Below, one piece after another: positions 36,019-50,673 of a stretch of 64,000 nucleotides of DNA (position 1 is the stretch's first letter; each line of letters starts with the position of its first letter). The notes beneath the pieces are model-generated. The model was not told the DNA's origin, made no database searches, and was given only the letters and a program-made list of their open reading frames with translations. The translations under genes and the position numbers were made by a program. Origin of the DNA: Volvox africanus (Eukaryota; Chlorophyta; Chlorophyceae; Chlamydomonadales; Volvocaceae); the NCBI GenBank assembly GCA_030268105.1, contig BSDZ01000086.1:4604501-4668500 (forward strand), in the 5' to 3' direction.

Positions 36019-37113
36019 AAAAGCCAGCAAAGCCCCTCAATGGGCCGTATTACTTGCTCTGTCATTCATTCGTATATGAGTGTTGCTCTTACTCGTGCGC
36101 TCGGGAATCATTCGTTCGTATATGAGTGCTCTTCACATTCCAACACCAATAGTCAAAAATTTGTATTACAAAAAGTGGAAATGATAAAAAATAAATTAGA
36201 ATATGATACAAAAATGCAATGAAACAAACAAGAGTGGCAAAATGTTCAAAGGCTTATTCAGCCGGCAGCATTATGATTTATGTACTGACGAAAATTTAAA
36301 CATTCATCTAAACAGCAATAATCATCGGCCAGATTGAAATCGTGTTATCACAAAAGAGTGCCCACATTTAAAACAAGCAACTCAAAGACATTGCAATGAG
36401 TAAAACACACAAAAGAGTCAATATGCTAAACAACAACTTCAAAACTTTGAAAAGCAGGGTAAATGATGAGAAGCAGTTTCACCATTACGATTTCTGTTTA
36501 GACGTTTAGACTTAAATTGTCATGTGAAGAAATAGTCAATGGCCATATGAAACTCCTTTAAATTGAGTATAAGCAACTGAAATGCAATGCAATAAGAGAA
36601 ATACACAAAAGAGAAGAACTTTAAAACGATGAAAAACTAAAAGGGTTATTGATAAAGCAATTGCACAAGCAGTTTTACATTTCACAGCTGGCTCACAGCA
36701 AGCCGGGGTGACAATGGGCGTTACCCACACTTAGCAGACGTGGATGCCTTACTCGACTTCACGTTGATCCCCTTCAATCCATCCTTAATCAATTCCTTCA
36801 AGCTTCCTACTTCGACCCTTCCATATCTCCTGTTCCATTCCTCCTTCGTTTGTTGTGTGTGCCCTGTTTGAGTCACACCCACAAACCCTCTTCTCATGTA
36901 ATCTTGCAAGGCAATTTCGCATCCCTGCTTGCACATGCCGTCCTCTCAGTGCTCTGATGGCTTGCATGGTTCATGCCTGTTTCTGGGCACCATAATTGTC
37001 CTGTTTGTGCCGGGCGAATGCAGTACTCGGGTCTTGGGGTCAATGCCTGATACCACCCCCTGCCGGACTGCTTTCTGTGAACCGCCTTGCCTAGCTTGTC
37101 CAACATTTTGATG

Positions 37114-37956
37114 CTATAATGATTTTGCTTCATCCACTGGCCTGGCGTGAGCCATGCCGACAAATCCGCACTCTTGCTTGATGGCGGATACCACTTCGCA
37201 TTCCAACTTGTACAAATATCCCTTCCGGCACCCCGACAGCACCACTCTGTCACATATGCACACGTACACCAATTGGTCCCCAAAACTAATTTTTCCTCCA
37301 TTTTCGCCCAATGATGCAACGGATATCACCTTTACATAGCTGCTCGGTACCACGTAAACATTGTTAATTGTGACTGTGGCGTTCGGACGGCAAGACGGTG
37401 CCAATTTTAACGTGCCAATGGCTGTGGGTCGCATGACTCCTCCGTTCATGCTCATAATGTCAAACTTATCTCTCTCGTTGATTTTGACCACGTCTGTTAG
37501 ATCCCGTTCATCATAAGTGATGTGGTGAGCTGCTCCTGAGTCCATGCACCATCCTTGCACCTTGCTGTGCTGTGACCCCACAAATGCATAGTTATCTGGG
37601 TGATCCATCCTGCGGCCTCCTGCATCACCACGTCGCCCTTGATTCCTTTCTTGTTCTGTCATTGGTCGACTTTTTGCAGTGTGATATTCGCTGTTACTTT
37701 GCATTTGCCTTCCCGCTGACCTTGGTGGCATGCTGCTGCTTGCAATGTTGCGTCTGTCACCTGTCCATTCATCTTCACGACGATGGTATTGCGACTGCTG
37801 TGAATTGAATTTGGATCTCTCTTGAAACTCCGGCGGTGACCACGTTAAGGATGTGTCCGGCCATATTGGCCAACACAACGAGCCCCTTTGTGGGTCACGC
37901 CCGAATATTTTGCCTTTCCAACCTGGAAATCGGCTACCGCCGAATCGCCTGTGCAC
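37114..37956 (-). pseudogene. Copia gag-protease fragment (unit 3)
   Basis: Same translation as unit 1. This is the unit that also carries the 399-bp TRIM. Confidence 0.75.
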
Positions 37957-38644
37957 CCATTCACGCCTATATCCTCCACCACAATTGCTCTGTCAATTGC
38001 TCCACGCACCGCCTCGTCCTGTGCCCACAAACGCGACTGACTCGCTTTTCGGGTTTCCTACATCCATCCGCCTTTCGAACGCCAGCAATTGGGCGCTCAC
38101 TCTTGTCTAAGTCAGCAAAGCGGCCGGCCCCTCACTGGAACGTATTACTTGCTCTGACAGTCTTTTATATACGAGATTCGCTCACATTCCAACACCCCCC
38201 GTGAGTGACACTCCGTCGATTCTCACGATCTACCCCTTACTGCCTCGTCCCTGCAACCCTGCCCTGGTCCACAGCCGCGTACTTGCGCTCGGGGCACATA
38301 ACCTGTGAAAAGTCAGCAAAGCGCCCCTCCCTGGGCCGTATAACTAGCTCTGACATTCATTCGTATATTAGTGTTGCTCACATTCCAACAACGCTTAACC
38401 TGATACTTTCAGAGTTGTAACTATCATTCCAAACCTATTTGTATGTCCTACCAGCAGGTTATCTCCCTCTCAGTTACTGGCTGACCTGCCTGCACCATGT
38501 CCGTGAACATTTGTAAGGAATTTTCCTAACTTGCGCCAAATAGATCGGCAGCGCTTCGTCTTGTTTCATTTTCAACGCATATATCTCTGCAATAAGTTGT
38601 GAATTTCATTTATCACTATTGGCGGCAAAAAAAGCTCCGATCCT

Positions 38645-38740
38645 GGGTTTTAGGGTTTTAGGGTTTTTAGGGTTTTAGGGTTTAAGGGTTTTAGGGTTTT
38701 AGCTTTAGGGTTTAGGGTTTTAGGGTTTTTTTAGGGTTTT
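38645..38740 (+). repeat. Interstitial telomere-like tract
   Basis: 96 bp of degenerate GGGTTTTA repeats (TTTTAGGG type), with 3-7 T per unit and one GCTTTA interruption. It sits in array-2 unit 4 in place of 61 bp present in every other unit, giving a net gain of 35 bp. Both junctions are abrupt, at TCCT|GGG and TTTT|ATGG. It most likely records repair of a double-strand break with telomeric DNA. Confidence 0.9.
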
Positions 38741-39853
38741 ATGGTCTTGACTTTGTGTAAAAGCCAGCAAAGCCCCTCAATGGGCCGTATTACTTGCTCT
38801 GTCATTCATTCGTATATGAGTGTTGCTCTTACTCGTGCGCTCGGGAATCATTCGTTCGTATATGAGTGCTCTTCACATTCCAACACCAATAGTCAAAAAT
38901 TTGTATTACAAAAAGTGGAAATGATAAAAAATAAATTAGAATATGATACAAAAATGCAATGAAACAAACAAGAGTGGCAAAATGTTCAAAGGCTTATTCA
39001 GCCGGCAGCATTATGATTTATGTACTGACGAAAATTTAAACATTCATCTAAAGAGCAATAATCATCGGCCAGATTGAAATCGTGTTATCACAAAAGAGTG
39101 CCCACATTTAAAACAAGCAACTCAAAGACATTGCAATGAGTAAAACACACAAAAGAGTCAATATGCTAAACAACAACTTCAAAACTTTGAAAAGCAGGGT
39201 AAATGATGAGAAGCAGTTTCACCATTACGATTTCTGTTTAGACGTTTAGACTTAAATTGTCATGTGAAGAAATAGTCAATGGCCATATGAAACTCCTTTA
39301 AATTGAGTATAAGCAACTGAAATGCAATGCAATAAGAGAAATACACAAAAGAGAAGAACTTTAAAACGATGAAAAACTAAAAGGGTTATTGATAAAGCAA
39401 TTGCACAAGCAGTTTTACATTTCACAGCTGGCTCACAGCAAGCCGGGGTGACAATGGGCGTTACCCACACTTAGCAGACGTGGATGCCTTACTCGACTTC
39501 ACGTTGATCCCCTTCAATCCATCCTTAATCAATTCCTTCAAGCTTCCTACTTCGACCCTTCCATATCTCCTGTTCCATTCCTCCTTCGTTTGTTGTGTGT
39601 GCCCTGTTTGAGTCACACCCACAAACCCTCTTCTCATGTAATCTTGCAAGGCAATTTCGCATCCCTGCTTGCACATGCCGTCCTCTCAGTGCTCTGATGG
39701 CTTGCATGGTTCATGCCTGTTTCTGGGCACCATAATTGTCCTGTTTGTGCCGGGCGAATGCAGTACTCGGGTCTTGGGGTCAATGCCTGATACCACCCCC
39801 TGCCGGACTGCTTTCTGTGAACCGCCTTGCCTAGCTTGTCCAACATTTTGATG

Positions 39854-40696
39854 CTATAATGATTTTGCTTCATCCACTGGCCTGGCGTGAGCCATGCCGA
39901 CAAATCCGCACTCTTGCTTGATGGCGGATACCACTTCGCATTCCAACTTGTACAAATATCCCTTCCGGCACCCCGACAGCACCACTCTGTCACATATGCA
40001 CACGTACACCAATTGGTCCCCAAAACTAATTTTTCCTCCATTTTCGCCCAATGATGCAACGGATATCACCTTTACATAGCTGCTCGGTACCACGTAAACA
40101 TTGTTAATTGTGACTGTGGCGTTCGGACGGCAAGACGGTGCCAATTTTAACGTGCCAATGGCTGTGGGTCGCATGACTCCTCCGTTCATGCTCATAATGT
40201 CAAACTTATCTCTCTCGTTGATTTTGACCACGTCTGTTAGATCCCGTTCATCATAAGTGATGTGGTGAGCTGCTCCTGAGTCCATGCACCATCCTTGCAC
40301 CTTGCTGTGCTGTGACCCCACAAATGCATAGTTATCTGGGTGATCCATCCTGCGGCCTCCTGCATCACCACGTCGCCCTTGATTCCTTTCTTGTTCTGTC
40401 ATTGGTCGACTTTTTGCAGTGTGATATTCGCTGTTACTTTGCATTTGCCTTCCCGCTGACCTTGGTGGCATGCTGCTGCTTGCAATGTTGCGTCTGTCAC
40501 CTGTCCATTCATCTTCACGATGATGGTATTGCGACTGCTGTGAATTGAATTTGGATCTCTCTTGAAACTCCGGCGGTGACCACGTTAAGGATGTGTCCGG
40601 CCATATTGGCCAACACAACGAGCCCCTTTGTGGGTCACGCCCGAATATTTTGCCTTTCCAACCTGGAAATCGGCTACCGCCGAATCGCCTGTGCAC
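39854..40696 (-). pseudogene. Copia gag-protease fragment (unit 4)
   Basis: One residue change, Arg59 to His, in the basic gag-like region. This is the unit that carries the telomere-like tract. Confidence 0.75.
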
Positions 40697-42558
40697 CCAT
40701 TCACGCCTATATCCTCCACCACAATTGCTCTGTCAATTGCTCCACGCACCGCCTCGTCCTGTGCCCACAAACGCGACTGACTCGCTTTTCGGGTTTCCTA
40801 CATCCATCCGCCTTTCGAACGCCAGCAATTGGGCGCTCACTCTTGTCTAAGTCAGCAAAGCGGCCGGCCCCTCACTGGAACGTATTACTTGCTCTGACAG
40901 TCTTTTATATACGAGATTCGCTCACATTCCAACACCCCCCGTGAGTGACACTCCGTCGATTCTCACGATCTACCCCTTACTGCCTCGTCCCTGCAACCCT
41001 GCCCTGGTCCACAGCCGCGTACTTGCGCTCGGGGCACATAACCTGTGAAAAGTCAGCAAAGCGCCCCTCCCTGGGCCGTATAACTAGCTCTGACATTCAT
41101 TCGTATATTAGTGTTGCTCACATTCCAACAACGCTTAACCTGATACTTTCAGAGTTGTAACTATCATTCCAAACCTATTTGTATGTCCTACCAGCAGGTT
41201 ATCTCCCTCTCAGTTACTGGCTGACCTGCCTGCACCATGTCCGTGAACATTTGTAAGGAATTTTCCTAACTTGCGCCAAATAGATCGGCAGCGCTTCGTC
41301 TTGTTTCATTTTCAACGCATATATCTCTGCAATAAGTTGTGAATTTCATGCATCACTATTGGCGGCAAAAAAAGCTCCGATCCTGTCCCAGCCTCCTTTT
41401 GCATTCACCGCAGCCAGGTGATAGTCCTGAACGTTTTCGAGCATTATGGTCTTGACTTTGTGTAAAAGCCAGCAAAGCCCCTCAATGGGCCGTATTACTT
41501 GCTCTGTCATTCATTCGTATATGAGTGTTGCTCTTACTCGTGCGCTCGGGAATCATTCGTTCGTATATGAGTGCTCTTCACATTCCAACACCAATAGTCA
41601 AAAATTTGTATTACAAAAAGTGGAAATGATAAAAAATAAATTAGAATATGATACAAAAATGCAATGAAACAAACAAGAGTGGCAAAATGTTCAAAGGCTT
41701 ATTCAGCCGGCAGCATTATGATTTATGTACTGACGAAAATTTAAACATTCATCTAAAGAGCAATAATCATCGGCCAGATTGAAATCGTGTTATCACAAAA
41801 GAGTGCCCACATTTAAAACAAGCAACTCAAATACATTGCAATGAGTAAAACACACAAAAGAGTCAATATGCTAAACAACAACTTCAAAACTTTGAAAAGC
41901 AGGGTAAATGATGAGAAGCAGTTTCACCATTACGATTTCTGTTTAGACGTTTAGACTTAAATTGTCATGTGAAGAAATAGTCAATGGCCATATGAAACTC
42001 CTTTAAATTGAGTATAAGCAACTGAAATGCAATGCAATAAGAGAAATACACAAAAGAGAAGAACTTTAAAACGATGAAAAACTAAAAGGGTTATTGATAA
42101 AGCAATTGCACAAGCAGTTTTACATTTCACAGCTGGCTCACAGCAAGCCGGGGTGACAATGGGCGTTACCCACACTTAGCAGACGTGGATGCCTTACTCG
42201 ACTTCACGTTGATCCCCTTCAATCCATCCTTAATCAATTCCTTCAAGCTTCCTACTTCGACCCTTCCATATCTCCTGTTCCATTCCTCCTTCGTTTGTTG
42301 TGTGTGCCCTGTTTGAGTCACACCCACAAACCCTCTTCTCATGTAATCTTGCAAGGCAATTTCGCATCCCTGCTTGCACATGCCGTCCTCTCAGTGCTCT
42401 GATGGCTTGCATGGTTCATGCCTGTTTCTGGGCACCATAATTGTCCTGTTTGTGCCGGGCGAATGCAGTACTCGGGTCTTGGGGTCAATGCCTGATACCA
42501 CCCCCTGCCGGACTGCTTTCTGTGAACCGCCTTGCCTAGCTTGTCCAACATTTTGATG

Positions 42559-43401
42559 CTATAATGATTTTGCTTCATCCACTGGCCTGGCGTGAGCCAT
42601 GCCGACAAATCCGCACTCTTGCTTGATGGCGGATACCACTTCGCATTCCAACTTGTACAAATATCCCTTCCGGCACCCCGACAGCACCACTCTGTCACAT
42701 ATGCACACGTACACCAATTGGTCCCCAAAACTAATTTTTCCTCCATTTTCGCCCAATGATGCAACGGATATCACCTTTACATAGCTGCTCGGTACCACGT
42801 AAACATTGTTAATTGTGACTGTGGCGTTCGGACGGCAAGACGGTGCCAATTTTAACGTGCCAATGGCTGTGGGTCGCATGACTCCTCCGTTCATGCTCAT
42901 AATGTCAAACTTATCTCTCTCGTTGATTTTGACCACGTCTGTTAGATCCCGTTCATCATAAGTGATGTGGTGAGCTGCTCCTGAGTCCATGCACCATCCT
43001 TGCACCTTGCTGTGCTGTGACCCCACAAATGCATAGTTATCTGGGTGATCCATCCTGCGGCCTCCTGCATCACCACGTCGCCCTTGATTCCTTTCTTGTT
43101 CTGTCATTGGTCGACTTTTTGCAGTGTGATATTCGCTGTTACTTTGCATTTGCCTTCCCGCTGACCTTGGTGGCATGCTGCTGCTTGCAATGTTGCGTCT
43201 GTCACCTGTCCATTCATCTTCACGACGATGGTATTGCGACTGCTGTGAATTGAATTTGGATCTCTCTTGAAACTCCGGCGGTGACCACGTGAAGGATGTG
43301 TCCGGCCATATTGGCCAACACAACGAGCCCCTTTGTGGGTCACGCCCGAATATTTTGCCTTTCCAACCTGGAAATCGGCTACCGCCGAATCGCCTGTGCA
43401 C
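42559..43401 (-). pseudogene. Copia gag-protease fragment (unit 5)
   Basis: Leu37 to Phe, caused by GTTAAGG to GTGAAGG at about 43291. The same base change removes a stop in the overlapping upstream frame, which becomes 123 codons long (43104-43475) here only. Confidence 0.75.
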
Positions 43402-45263
43402 CCATTCACGCCTATATCCTCCACCACAATTGCTCTGTCAATTGCTCCACGCACCGCCTCGTCCTGTGCCCACAAACGCGACTGACTCGCTTTTCGGGTT
43501 TCCTACATCCATCCGCCTTTCGAACGCCAGCAATTGGGCGCTCACTCTTGTCTAAGTCAGCAAAGCGGCCGGCCCCTCACTGGAACGTATTACTTGCTCT
43601 GACAGTCTTTTATATACGAGATTCGCTCACATTCCAACACCCCCCGTGAGTGACACTCCGTCGATTCTCACGATCTACCCCTTACTGCCTCGTCCCTGCA
43701 ACCCTGCCCTGGTCCACAGCCGCGTACTTGCGCTCGGGGCACATAACCTGTGAAAAGTCAGCAAAGCGCCCCTCCCTGGGCCGTATAACTAGCTCTGACA
43801 TTCATTCGTATATTAGTGTTGCTCACATTCCAACAACGCTTAACCTGATACTTTCAGAGTTGTAACTATCATTCCAAACCTATTTGTATGTCCTACCAGC
43901 AGGTTATCTCCCTCTCAGTTACTGGCTGACCTGCCTGCACCATGTCCGTGAACATTTGTAAGGAATTTTCCTAACTTGCGCCAAATAGATCGGCAGCGCT
44001 TCGTCTTGTTTCATTTTCAACGCATATATCTCTGCAATAAGTTGTGAATTTCATGCATCACTATTGGCGGCAAAAAAAGCTCCGATCCTGTCCCAGCCTC
44101 CTTTTGCATTCACCGCAGCCAGGTGATAGTCCTGAACGTTTTCGAGCATTATGGTCTTGACTTTGTGTAAAAGCCAGCAAAGCCCCTCAATGGGCCGTAT
44201 TACTTGCTCTGTCATTCATTCGTATATGAGTGTTGCTCTTACTCGTGCGCTCGGGAATCATTCGTTCGTATATGAGTGCTCTTCACATTCCAACACCAAT
44301 AGTCAAAAATTTGTATTACAAAAAGTGGAAATGATAAAAAATAAATTAGAATATGATACAAAAATGCAATGAAACAAACAAGAGTGGCAAAATGTTCAAA
44401 GGCTTATTCAGCCGGCAGCATTATGATTTATGTACTGACGAAAATTTAAACATTCATCTAAAGAGCAATAATCATCGGCCAGATTGAAATCGTGTTATCA
44501 CAAAAGAGTGCCCACATTTAAAACAAGCAACTCAAAGACATTGCAATGAGTAAAACACACAAAAGAGTCAATATGCTAAACAACAACTTCAAAACTTTGA
44601 AAAGCAGGGTAAATGATGAGAAGCAGTTTCACCATTACGATTTCTGTTTAGACGTTTAGACTTAAATTGTCATGTGAAGAAATAGTCAATGGCCATATGA
44701 AACTCCTTTAAATTGAGTATAAGCAACTGAAATGCAATGCAATAAGAGAAATACACAAAAGAGAAGAACTTTAAAACGATGAAAAACTAAAAGGGTTATT
44801 GATAAAGCAATTGCACAAGCAGTTTTACATTTCACAGCTGGCTCACAGCAAGCCGGGGTGACAATGGGCGTTACCCACACTTAGCAGACGTGGATGCCTT
44901 ACTCGACTTCACGTTGATCCCCTTCAATCCATCCTTAATCAATTCCTTCAAGCTTCCTACTTCGACCCTTCCATATCTCCTGTTCCATTCCTCCTTCGTT
45001 TGTTGTGTGTGCCCTGTTTGAGTCACACCCACAAACCCTCTTCTCATGTAATCTTGCAAGGCAATTTCGCATCCCTGCTTGCACATGCCGTCCTCTCAGT
45101 GCTCTGATGGCTTGCATGGTTCATGCCTGTTTCTGGGCACCATAATTGTCCTGTTTGTGCCGGGCGAATGCAGTACTCGGGTCTTGGGGTCAATGCCTGA
45201 TACCACCCCCTGCCGGACTGCTTTCTGTGAACCGCCTTGCCTAGCTTGTCCAACATTTTGATG

Positions 45264-46106
45264 CTATAATGATTTTGCTTCATCCACTGGCCTGGCGTGA
45301 GCCATGCCGACAAATCCGCACTCTTGCTTGATGGCGGATACCACTTCGCATTCCAACTTGTACAAATATCCCTTCCGGCACCCCGACAGCACCACTCTGT
45401 CACATATGCACACGTACACCAATTGGTCCCCAAAACTAATTTTTCCTCCATTTTCGCCCAATGATGCAACGGATATCACCTTTACATAGCTGCTCGGTAC
45501 CACGTAAACATTGTTAATTGTGACTGTGGCGTTCGGACGGCAAGACGGTGCCAATTTTAACGTGCCAATGGCTGTGGGTCGCATGACTCCTCCGTTCATG
45601 CTCATAATGTCAAACTTATCTCTCTCGTTGATTTTGACCACGTCTGTTAGATCCCGTTCATCATAAGTGATGTGGTGAGCTGCTCCTGAGTCCATGCACC
45701 ATCCTTGCACCTTGCTGTGCTGTGACCCCACAAATGCATAGTTATCTGGGTGATCCATCCTGCGGCCTCCTGCATCACCACGTCGCCCTTGATTCCTTTC
45801 TTGTTCTGTCATTGGTCGACTTTTTGCAGTGTGATATTCGCTGTTACTTTGCATTTGCCTTCCCGCTGACCTTGGTGGCATGCTGCTGCTTGCAATGTTG
45901 CGTCTGTCACCTGTCCATTCATCTTCACGACGATGGTATTGCGACTGCTGTGAATTGAATTTGGATCTCTCTTGAAACTCCGGCGGTGACCACGTTAAGG
46001 ATGTGTCCGGCCAAATTGGCCAACACAACGAGCCCCTTTGTGGGTCACGCCCGAATATTTTGCCTTTCCAACCTGGAAATCGGCTACCGCCGAATCGCCT
46101 GTGCAC
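45264..46106 (-). pseudogene. Copia gag-protease fragment (unit 6)
   Basis: Translation as unit 1. Carries the silent CCAAATTGG variant shared with units 7 and 9. Confidence 0.75.
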
Positions 46107-47968
46107 CCATTCACGCCTATATCCTCCACCACAATTGCTCTGTCAATTGCTCCACGCACCGCCTCGTCCTGTGCCCACAAACGCGACTGACTCGCTTTTC
46201 GGGTTTCCTACATCCATCCGCCTTTCGAACGCCAGCAATTGGGCGCTCACTCTTGTCTAAGTCAGCAAAGCGGCCGGCCCCTCACTGGAACGTATTACTT
46301 GCTCTGACAGTCTTTTATATACGAGATTCGCTCACATTCCAACACCCCCCGTGAGTGACACTCCGTCGATTCTCACGATCTACCCCTTACTGCCTCGTCC
46401 CTGCAACCCTGCCCTGGTCCACAGCCGCGTACTTGCGCTCGGGGCACATAACCTGTGAAAAGTCAGCAAAGCGCCCCTCCCTGGGCCGTATAACTAGCTC
46501 TGACATTCATTCGTATATTAGTGTTGCTCACATTCCAACAACGCTTAACCTGATACTTTCAGAGTTGTAACTATCATTCCAAACCTATTTGTATGTCCTA
46601 CCAGCAGGTTATCTCCCTCTCAGTTACTGGCTGACCTGCCTGCACCATGTCCGTGAACATTTGTAAGGAATTTTCCTAACTTGCGCCAAATAGATCGGCA
46701 GCGCTTCGTCTTGTTTCATTTTCAACGCATATATCTCTGCAATAAGTTGTGAATTTCATGCATCACTATTGGCGGCAAAAAAAGCTCCGATCCTGTCCCA
46801 GCCTCCTTTTGCATTCACCGCAGCCAGGTGATAGTCCTGAACGTTTTCGAGCATTATGGTCTTGACTTTGTGTAAAAGCCAGCAAAGCCCCTCAATGGGC
46901 CGTATTACTTGCTCTGTCATTCATTCGTATATGAGTGTTGCTCTTACTCGTGCGCTCGGGAATCATTCGTTCGTATATGAGTGCTCTTCACATTCCAACA
47001 CCAATAGTCAAAAATTTGTATTACAAAAAGTGGAAATGATAAAAAATAAATTAGAATATGATACAAAAATGCAATGAAACAAACAAGAGTGGCAAAATGT
47101 TCAAAGGCTTATTCAGCCGGCAGCATTATGATTTATGTACTGACGAAAATTTAAACATTCATCTAAAGAGCAATAATCATCGGCCAGATTGAAATCGTGT
47201 TATCACAAAAGAGTGCCCACATTTAAAACAAGCAACTCAAAGACATTGCAATGAGTAAAACACACAAAAGAGTCAATATGCTAAACAACAACTTCAAAAC
47301 TTTGAAAAGCAGGGTAAATGATGAGAAGCAGTTTCACCATTACGATTTCTGTTTAGACGTTTAGACTTAAATTGTCATGTGAAGAAATAGTCAATGGCCA
47401 TATGAAACTCCTTTAAATTGAGAATAAGCAACTGAAATGCAATGCAATAAGAGAAATACACAAAAGAGAAGAACTTTAAAACGATGAAAAACTAAAAGGG
47501 TTATTGATAAAGCAATTGCACAAGCAGTTTTACATTTCACAGCTGGCTCACAGCAAGCCGGGGTGACAATGGGCGTTACCCACACTTAGCAGACGTGGAT
47601 GCCTTACTCGACTTCACGTTGATCCCCTTCAATCCATCCTTAATCAATTCCTTCAAGCTTCCTACTTCGACCCTTCCATATCTCCTGTTCCATTCCTCCT
47701 TCGTTTGTTGTGTGTGCCCTGTTTGAGTCACACCCACAAACCCTCTTCTCATGTAATCTTGCAAGGCAATTTCGCATCCCTGCTTGCACATGCCGTCCTC
47801 TCAGTGCTCTGATGGCTTGCATGGTTCATGCCTGTTTCTGGGCACCATAATTGTCCTGTTTGTGCCGGGCGAATGCAGTACTCGGGTCTTGGGGTCAATG
47901 CCTGATACCACCCCCTGCCGGACTGCTTTCTGTGAACCGCCTTGCCTAGCTTGTCCAACATTTTGATG

Positions 47969-48811
47969 CTATAATGATTTTGCTTCATCCACTGGCCTGG
48001 CGTGAGCCATGCCGACAAATCCGCACTCTTGCTTGATGGCGGATACCACTTCGCATTCCAACTTGTACAAATATCCCTTCCGGCACCCCGACAGCACCAC
48101 TCTGTCACATATGCACACGTACACCAATTGGTCCCCAAAACTAATTTTTCCTCCATTTTCGCCCAATGATGCAACGGATATCACCTTTACATAGCTGCTC
48201 GGTACCACGTAAACATTGTTAATTGTGACTGTGGCGTTCGGACGGCAAGACGGTGCCAATTTTAACGTGCCAATGGCTGTGGGTCGCATGACTCCTCCGT
48301 TCATGCTCATAATGTCAAACTTATCTCTCTCGTTGATTTTGACCACGTCTGTTAGATCCCGTTCATCATAAGTGATGTGGTGAGCTGCTCCTGAGTCCAT
48401 GCACCATCCTTGCACCTTGCTGTGCTGTGACCCCACAAATGCATAGTTATCTGGGTGATCCATCCTGCGGCCTCCTGCATCACCACGTCGCCCTTGATTC
48501 CTTTCTTGTTCTGTCATTGGTCGACTTTTTGCAGTGTGATATTCGCTGTTACTTTGCATTTGCCTTCCCGCTGACCTTGGTGGCATGCTGCTGCTTGCAA
48601 TGTTGCGTCTGTCACCTGTCCATTCATCTTCACGACGATGGTATTGCGACTGCTGTGAATTGAATTTGGATCTCTCTTGAAACTCCGGCGGTGACCACGT
48701 TAAGGATGTGTCCGGCCAAATTGGCCAACACAACGAGCCCCTTTGTGGGTCACGCCCGAATATTTTGCCTTTCCAACCTGGAAATCGGCTACCGCCGAAT
48801 CGCCTGTGCAC
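47969..48811 (-). pseudogene. Copia gag-protease fragment (unit 7)
   Basis: Translation as unit 1, with the CCAAATTGG variant. The AT-rich part of this unit has GAGAATAAGC, otherwise seen only in unit 11. Confidence 0.75.
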
Positions 48812-50673
48812 CCATTCACGCCTATATCCTCCACCACAATTGCTCTGTCAATTGCTCCACGCACCGCCTCGTCCTGTGCCCACAAACGCGACTGACTCGC
48901 TTTTCGGGTTTCCTACATCCATCCGCCTTTCGAACGCCAGCAATTGGGCGCTCACTCTTGTCTAAGTCAGCAAAGCGGCCGGCCCCTCACTGGAACGTAT
49001 TACTTGCTCTGACAGTCTTTTATATACGAGATTCGCTCACATTCCAACACCCCCCGTGAGTGACACTCCGTCGATTCTCACGATCTACCCCTTACTGCCT
49101 CGTCCCTGCAACCCTGCCCTGGTCCACAGCCGCGTACTTGCGCTCGGGGCACATAACCTGTGAAAAGTCAGCAAAGCGCCCCTCCCTGGGCCGTATAACT
49201 AGCTCTGACATTCATTCGTATATTAGTGTTGCTCACATTCCAACAACGCTTAACCTGATACTTTCAGAGTTGTAACTATCATTCCAAACCTATTTGTATG
49301 TCCTACCAGCAGGTTATCTCCCTCTCAGTTACTGGCTGACCTGCCTGCACCATGTCCGTGAACATTTGTAAGGAATTTTCCTAACTTGCGCCAAATAGAT
49401 CGGCAGCGCTTCGTCTTGTTTCATTTTCAACGCATATATCTCTGCAATAAGTTGTGAATTTCATGCATCACTATTGGCGGCAAAAAAAGCTCCGATCCTG
49501 TCCCAGCCTCCTTTTGCATTCACCGCAGCCAGGTGATAGTCCTGAACGTTTTCGAGCATTATGGTCTTGACTTTGTGTAAAAGCCAGCAAAGCCCCTCAA
49601 TGGGCCGTATTACTTGCTCTGTCATTCATTCGTATATGAGTGTTGCTCTTACTCGTGCGCTCGGGAATCATTCGTTCGTATATGAGTGCTCTTCACATTC
49701 CAACACCAATAGTCAAAAATTTGTATTACAAAAAGTGGAAATGATAAAAAATAAATTAGAATATGATACAAAAATGCAATGAAACAAACAAGAGTGGCAA
49801 AATGTTCAAAGGCTTATTCAGCCGGCAGCATTATGATTTATGTACTGACGAAAATTTAAACATTCATCTAAAGAGCAATAATCATCGGCCAGATTGAAAT
49901 CGTGTTATCACAAAAGAGTGCCCACATTTAAAACAAGCAACTCAAAGACATTGCAATGAGTAAAACACACAAAAGAGTCAATATGCTAAACAACAACTTC
50001 AAAACTTTGAAAAGCAGGGTAAATGATGAGAAGCAGTTTCACCATTACGATTTCTGTTTAGACGTTTAGACTTAAATTGTCATGTGAAGAAATAGTCAAT
50101 GGCCATATGAAACTCCTTTAAATTGAGTATAAGCAACTGAAATGCAATGCAATAAGAGAAATACACAAAAGAGAAGAACTTTAAAACGATGAAAAACTAA
50201 AAGGGTTATTGATAAAGCAATTGCACAAGCAGTTTTACATTTCACAGCTGGCTCACAGCAAGCCGGGGTGACAATGGGCGTTACCCACACTTAGCAGACG
50301 TGGATGCCTTACTCGACTTCACGTTGATCCCCTTCAATCCATCCTTAATCAATTCCTTCAAGCTTCCTACTTCGACCCTTCCATATCTCCTGTTCCATTC
50401 CTCCTTCGTTTGTTGTGTGTGCCCTGTTTGAGTCACACCCACAAACCCTCTTCTCATGTAATCTTGCAAGGCAATTTCGCATCCCTGCTTGCACATGCCG
50501 TCCTCTCAGTGCTCTGATGGCTTGCATGGTTCATGCCTGTTTCTGGGCACCATAATTGTCCTGTTTGTGCCGGGCGAATGCAGTACTCGGGTCTTGGGGT
50601 CAATGCCTGATACCACCCCCTGCCGGACTGCTTTCTGTGAACCGCCTTGCCTAGCTTGTCCAACATTTTGATG

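Noticed and set aside
38645..38740. Proximity to a chromosome end
   Set aside because: The tract is short, degenerate, and flanked on both sides by the same array unit, so it is interstitial.
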